From a virus, in the IMG/VR virus record IMGVR_UViG_3300048924_000212, positions 1-48,389 of that record: a DNA stretch of 48,389 nucleotides; one strand, written 5' to 3'. The position numbers were made by a program, and so were the translations under genes. Shown here piece after piece: positions 47,356 through 48,389 of the stretch. Position 1 is the first letter of the stretch, and every line of letters starts with the position of its first letter. The notes below the pieces were generated by a model. That model was given only the letters and a program-made list of their open reading frames with translations. It did not search any database and was not told where the DNA came from.

Positions 47356-47375
47356 TACTGTATATACGTACAGTA
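47356..47375. promoter_or_regulatory. LexA (SOS) box
   Basis: TACTGTATATACGTACAGTA, matching the enterobacterial consensus at 18 of 20 positions and containing CTGT-N8-ACAG with 7-bp perfect arms. It is placed to repress the leftward gene at 47344. Possible -10 hexamers (TATACT, TATACA on the minus strand) lie in or next to the box. Confidence 0.88.
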
Positions 47376-47422
47376 TAGCTGCCGCCTAGCAAAATACTTA
47401 TACACACTAGTACACATTTTTC

Positions 47423-47458
47423 TGGACATCGATCGATTTCGTGTGTATAAATACACAC
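47423..47458 (+). promoter_or_regulatory. hicAB promoter and operator
   Basis: -35 TGGACA (47423-47428), 17 bp, -10 TATAAA (47446-47451). The palindrome GTGTGTAT-aa-ATACACAC (47441-47458) covers the -10 box and the start of transcription. HicB-type antitoxins repress by binding such repeats. Confidence 0.75.
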
Positions 47459-47476
47459 AAGACATGCGGAGGCTCG

Positions 47477-47659
47477 ATGAACTCATCAAAGCTAATCCGG
47501 ATGCTTGAGGAAGATGGCTGGGAGTTGGTTCGGATAAGCGGCAGCCATCATCACTTTAAACACCCCAAGAAGAAAGGCCTTGTGACGGTGCCACACCCGA
47601 AAAAGGACCTCCCGATTGGGACTGTCAAAAGCATCCAGAAGACCGCCGGTCTGTACTGA
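47477..47659 (+). CDS. hicA: HicA toxin (mRNA interferase)
   Basis: 60 residues, the usual HicA size. SKLIRMLEEDGWELVRISGS, then HHHFKHPKKKGLVTVPHPKKDLPIGTVKSIQKTAGL (in parts) is the double-stranded-RNA-binding-like fold with the catalytic His24 in GSHHHF. It cleaves mRNA when free of HicB. GGAGG precedes the ATG. Linked to hicB in one transcript. Confidence 0.93.
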   Translation: MNSSKLIRMLEEDGWELVRISGSHHHFKHPKKKGLVTVPHPKKDLPIGTVKSIQKTAGLY

Positions 47660-47715
47660 TCGGCGGTTTTTCGACGCAGGATGCGACGGAGCTAGGCTGC
47701 AGAGAGAGGACGAGC

Positions 47716-48117
47716 ATGGAATTTCCCATCGCAGTTCATAAGGACGATGGGAGCGTCTACGGAGTAACCGTACCGGATATCGCGGGCGTTCACTCCTGGG
47801 GCGACACCATCGATGAGGCAATGCGCAACGCAAAGGAAGCAATTATTGGCCACGTATCTACCTTGGTCGAATTGGGCGAAAACGTCGATTTCACCTGTTC
47901 GACCGTGGAAGAGCTGGCAGGTAAGCCGGAGTTTGTAGGTGCAGTTTGGGCGTTGGTTGACGTGGATCTCTCAAAGCTTGATTCAAAGCCGGAAAGGATC
48001 AACATCAGTCTTCCCCGTTTTGTGTTACATAAGATCGATGCGTACGTCGAGGAGCGTCATGAGACGAGGAGCGGATTCCTTGCTCGTGCAGCCCTGGAAG
48101 CGTTAGCGCACAATTGA
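47716..48117 (+). CDS. hicB: HicB antitoxin
   Basis: 133 residues. The RNase-H-like N-terminus (FPIAVHKDDGSVYGVTVPDI, AGVHSWGDTIDEAMRNAKEAI) neutralises HicA. The C-terminus (RINISLPRFVLHKIDAYVEE, then TRSGFLARAALEAL) is a ribbon-helix-helix DNA-binding unit that can repress the operon at the upstream palindrome. It lies 56 bp after hicA. Confidence 0.93.
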   Translation: MEFPIAVHKDDGSVYGVTVPDIAGVHSWGDTIDEAMRNAKEAIIGHVSTLVELGENVDFTCSTVEELAGKPEFVGAVWALVDVDLSKLDSKPERINISLPRFVLHKIDAYVEERHETRSGFLARAALEALAHN

Positions 48118-48175
48118 CACGCGCCACGAGCGGTTAGAAGAGCTGCTTGCCGTAATCAATCAACAGTAGGATCCA

Positions 48176-48205
48176 GGCCCGCCATCCCGGCGGGCCTCTT
48201 AATTT
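48176..48205 (+). terminator. Terminator at the right end of the prophage
   Basis: GGCCCGCC-atccc-GGCGGGCC (48176-48196), a perfect 8-bp stem, followed by TCTTAATTT. It ends rightward transcription before attR. Confidence 0.78.
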
Positions 48206-48289
48206 AGGCGTTGGTCTAGGCGTCACTTTCGAATCCGAGCCTTTCCAGCAAAGGCACCGCCAATTCTTCGACGAGAACGAGTGACGCCT
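48205..48289. repeat. Right attachment arm repeats
   Basis: TAGGCGT occurs at 48205-48211 and 48217-48223. AGGCGTCAC (48218-48226) and GTGACGCCT (48281-48289) are a perfect 9-bp inverted repeat flanking attR. A GCCTTT-ccagc-AAAGGC hairpin lies at 48239-48255 and resembles the right half of the left-arm hairpin. These are candidate integrase/excisionase sites. Confidence 0.42.
48264..48284. other. Right attachment site (attR), residual ribA tail
   Basis: TTC-TTC-GAC-GAG-AAC-GAG-TGA encodes F-F-D-E-N-E-stop and matches 97-117 at 17 of 21 positions. It is the original chromosomal end of ribA, cut off from its gene by the prophage. No ribosome site or start serves it, so it is not translated. 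Confidence 0.7.
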
Positions 48290-48319
48290 GTCGCCCGGAC
48301 GCAATGAATCATGTGCAAT

Positions 48320-48350
48320 GGCCTCGCGAAAATGCGGGGCCATTTGCTTT
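48320..48350. terminator. Chromosomal terminator originally behind ribA
   Basis: GGCCTCGC-gaaaat-GCGGGGCC (48320-48341), an 8-bp stem with one G-T pair, then ATTTGCTTT. It lies between the displaced ribA end and the convergent gene, so it may have served both. Confidence 0.7.
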
Positions 48351-48356
48351 GCAACG

Positions 48357-48389
48357 TCAGAAGATCATGAAGTCGTCGTTGCTGTCGGG
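48357..48389 (-). CDS. 3' end of a convergent chromosomal gene (partial)
   Basis: Ten residues, PDSNDDFMIF, open to the window edge and ending in TGA. The acidic-hydrophobic tip resembles protein-interaction tails such as that of SSB (DDDIPF), but the fragment is too short to name. The terminator just upstream on the plus strand supports a real gene end here. Confidence 0.45.
   Translation of the reverse strand, partial: PDSNDDFMIF

Noticed and set aside
48357-48389. SSB gene end, because of the acidic-hydrophobic tip
   Set aside because: The last residues DDFMIF differ from the DDDIPF consensus and ten residues are too few for a name.

Overview
The window is one nearly complete, apparently intact prophage of about 48 kb in a GC-rich betaproteobacterial chromosome. 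A Burkholderia-type host is inferred from codon use and from the phage gene families; no host marker beyond the two flanks is available. The left flank (1-117) is the 3' end of a GTP cyclohydrolase II gene (ribA). At the right end the same gene tail (FDENE-stop in the same frame) reappears at 48264-48284, followed by a bidirectional terminator and the end of a convergent chromosomal gene. The phage therefore integrated into the last codons of ribA and rebuilt them.

Region by region: (1) 97-1848, left attachment arm, tyrosine integrase and, convergent to it, an AlpA/excisionase-type gene. (2) 1848-10216, a long leftward operon of about 18 tightly coupled genes (ATGA, GTGA and TAATG overlaps): a Gp37/Gp68-type protein, an HD phosphohydrolase, a large orphan ParB-like protein, a small ADP-ribosyltransferase-like protein, small membrane proteins and several unknowns. 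It is read from a strong promoter carrying two operators, AATAC-N4-GTATT. (3) 10373-12327, control region: two ribbon-helix-helix genes reading divergently around repeated boxes, a CI-like repressor and a Cro-like gene; a third copy of the operator lies in the Cro promoter. (4) 12327-19350, rightward early operon: small proteins, a lambda-O-like replication initiator with iterons inside its gene, DUF1064- and DUF1364-type nucleases, and a late-gene activator/antiterminator candidate. (5) 19412-20191, a membrane protein and two terminators. (6) 20192-29981, a lambda-type DNA packaging and head module (Nu1/gpA terminase, gpW, portal, S49 protease, scaffold, gpD, gpE, gpFII). (7) 29987-41856, a Mu-type contractile tail module (terminator, DUF2635, sheath, tube, frameshifted chaperone, tape measure, gpN split in two, gp44/45/46/47/48, glycine-rich fibre, fibre chaperone). 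(8) 41853-44213, an antisense lysogenic-conversion island (acyltransferase 3, SGNH/GDSL lipoprotein, small HTH protein) with its own operator-bearing promoter. (9) 44272-47094, lysis region: holin candidates, glucosaminidase endolysin, HNH nuclease, lipoprotein, patatin-like phospholipase. (10) 47066-48117, a small leftward gene behind a near-consensus LexA box, and a hicAB toxin-antitoxin pair.

The most interesting regulatory inference joins two distant observations. The CI-like repressor has a LexA/S24-type C-terminal domain, but both catalytic residues are replaced (Ser to Arg127, Lys to Tyr164) and no Ala-Gly cleavage site is visible, so RecA-stimulated self-cleavage should not work. At the other end of the prophage a 92-residue protein lies behind a 20-bp box matching the LexA consensus at 18 of 20 positions. 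I propose that this small protein is an SOS-induced antirepressor that inactivates the non-cleavable repressor, as Tum does in phage 186 or Ant in Gifsy phages. The genes looked at show no obvious inactivating lesions, apart from an uncertain start of the SGNH gene and a possibly truncated small gene at 12685-12924.
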